Source of the DNA: an uncultured Ruminococcus sp.
Lineage (GTDB): Bacteria > Bacillota > Clostridia > Lachnospirales > Lachnospiraceae
Assembly: GCA_900555215.1 (NCBI GenBank)
Contig: USKR01000086.1
Coordinates: 1-6,149 of the forward strand
Reading direction: 5' to 3'
DNA length: 6,149 nt
Shown here: positions 5,839 to 6,149 of the stretch, in pieces
How the letters are laid out: each line of letters begins with the position of its first letter
Position numbering within the stretch: position 1 is the first letter of the stretch
Notes under the pieces: generated by a model
What the model was told of the DNA's origin: nothing
The model's input: the letters and a program-made list of their open reading frames with translations, nothing else
Databases searched by the model: none
Made by a program: the position numbers and the translations under genes

Positions 5839-6149
5839 ATGGATTTTTACCGTACAATATATAAGGAAGGCACCGGTGAGATCGTGGAAAAGAAATCCCG
5901 GTTTATCGCAGAGGCATATCCTGTCACAGGAGAAGAAGAGGCGTTTGCGCATCTGGAGGAAGTAAAAAAGAGGTACTGGGATGCAAGGCACCACTGCTGG
6001 GCCTATGTAACCGGGAGAAATCCGGGGCAGGAACGCATGAGTGACGACGGGGAGCCGGCGGGGACTGCCGGGAAACCGATACTGGAGGTGATACGCGGCA
6101 GGGAACTGACAGATATCTTCATCGTGGTCACCAGATATTTTGGCGGGAC
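5839..6149 (+). CDS. yigZ: YigZ/IMPACT family protein, N-terminal part (3' end cut by window)
   Basis: The first 103 residues of a protein of the YigZ (UPF0029/IMPACT N-terminal) family, normally a little over 200 aa. The family's bacterial role is not firmly established; the eukaryotic relative IMPACT modulates Gcn2-dependent translation control. Recognition rests on the N-terminal pattern TGEIVEKKSRFIAEAYPV (12-29), DARHHCWAYV (48-57), the hallmark SDDGEPAGTAGKPIL (68-82), and VVTRYFGG (96-103) at the window edge. The reading frame has no stop through base 6149, and the C-terminal ferredoxin-like domain is outside the window. The ATG is preceded by GGAGGAGG (5826-5833) at 5 nt (8 nt from the first GGAGG). 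It is divergent from the PBP gene and carries its own promoter candidate, so it starts a new transcription unit. Confidence 0.94.
   Translation, partial: MDFYRTIYKEGTGEIVEKKSRFIAEAYPVTGEEEAFAHLEEVKKRYWDARHHCWAYVTGRNPGQERMSDDGEPAGTAGKPILEVIRGRELTDIFIVVTRYFGG

Overview
The window holds five protein-coding genes, two of them cut by the window edges. It looks like chromosomal housekeeping DNA from a Gram-positive, anaerobic-type Clostridia. The family Lachnospiraceae is my best guess. The reasons are a full-length HPr kinase/phosphorylase directly behind uvrC, a ROK glucokinase with a zinc motif, a class A PBP beginning MNYGKKNLSRRKK and ending in a Gly/Asn/Asp-rich tail, strong AAGGAGG-type ribosome binding sites, and moderate G+C. 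The taxonomic call rests on remembered family resemblance, not on a search.

Layout. Bases 1-941 (+) are the C-terminal half of uvrC (nucleotide excision repair). hprK (1029-1961, +) follows after an 87-bp gap with its own ribosome binding site and a possible weak internal promoter. A ROK-family glucokinase (1985-2923, +) starts 23 bp after hprK and is almost certainly co-transcribed with it. A strong 15-bp hairpin (2940-2975) closes this rightward unit and also terminates the leftward gene that converges on it. That gene, on the minus strand (3022-5634), encodes a bifunctional class A penicillin-binding protein. Its best start is a GTG at 5634, not the upstream TTG or ATG. A divergent intergenic region (5635-5838) carries an extended -10 promoter candidate in each direction. 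The first 103 codons of a YigZ/IMPACT-family gene (5839 to the edge, +) follow.

How the genes fit together. HprK senses glycolytic state (fructose-1,6-bisphosphate, ATP, phosphate) and phosphorylates HPr on serine, setting carbon catabolite control and PTS flux. Glucokinase feeds non-PTS glucose into the same glycolytic pool, so the hprK-glk pair makes metabolic sense. The PBP builds peptidoglycan outside the membrane and has its own promoter. uvrC and yigZ have no evident functional tie to their neighbours.

I found no CRISPR array, mobile element, tRNA or rRNA, and no convincing undescribed system. The observations most worth a second look are the PBP start choice, its repetitive low-complexity tail and a Cys/His cluster before that tail, the convergent gene order after glk, and a GC-rich leader hairpin in front of yigZ.
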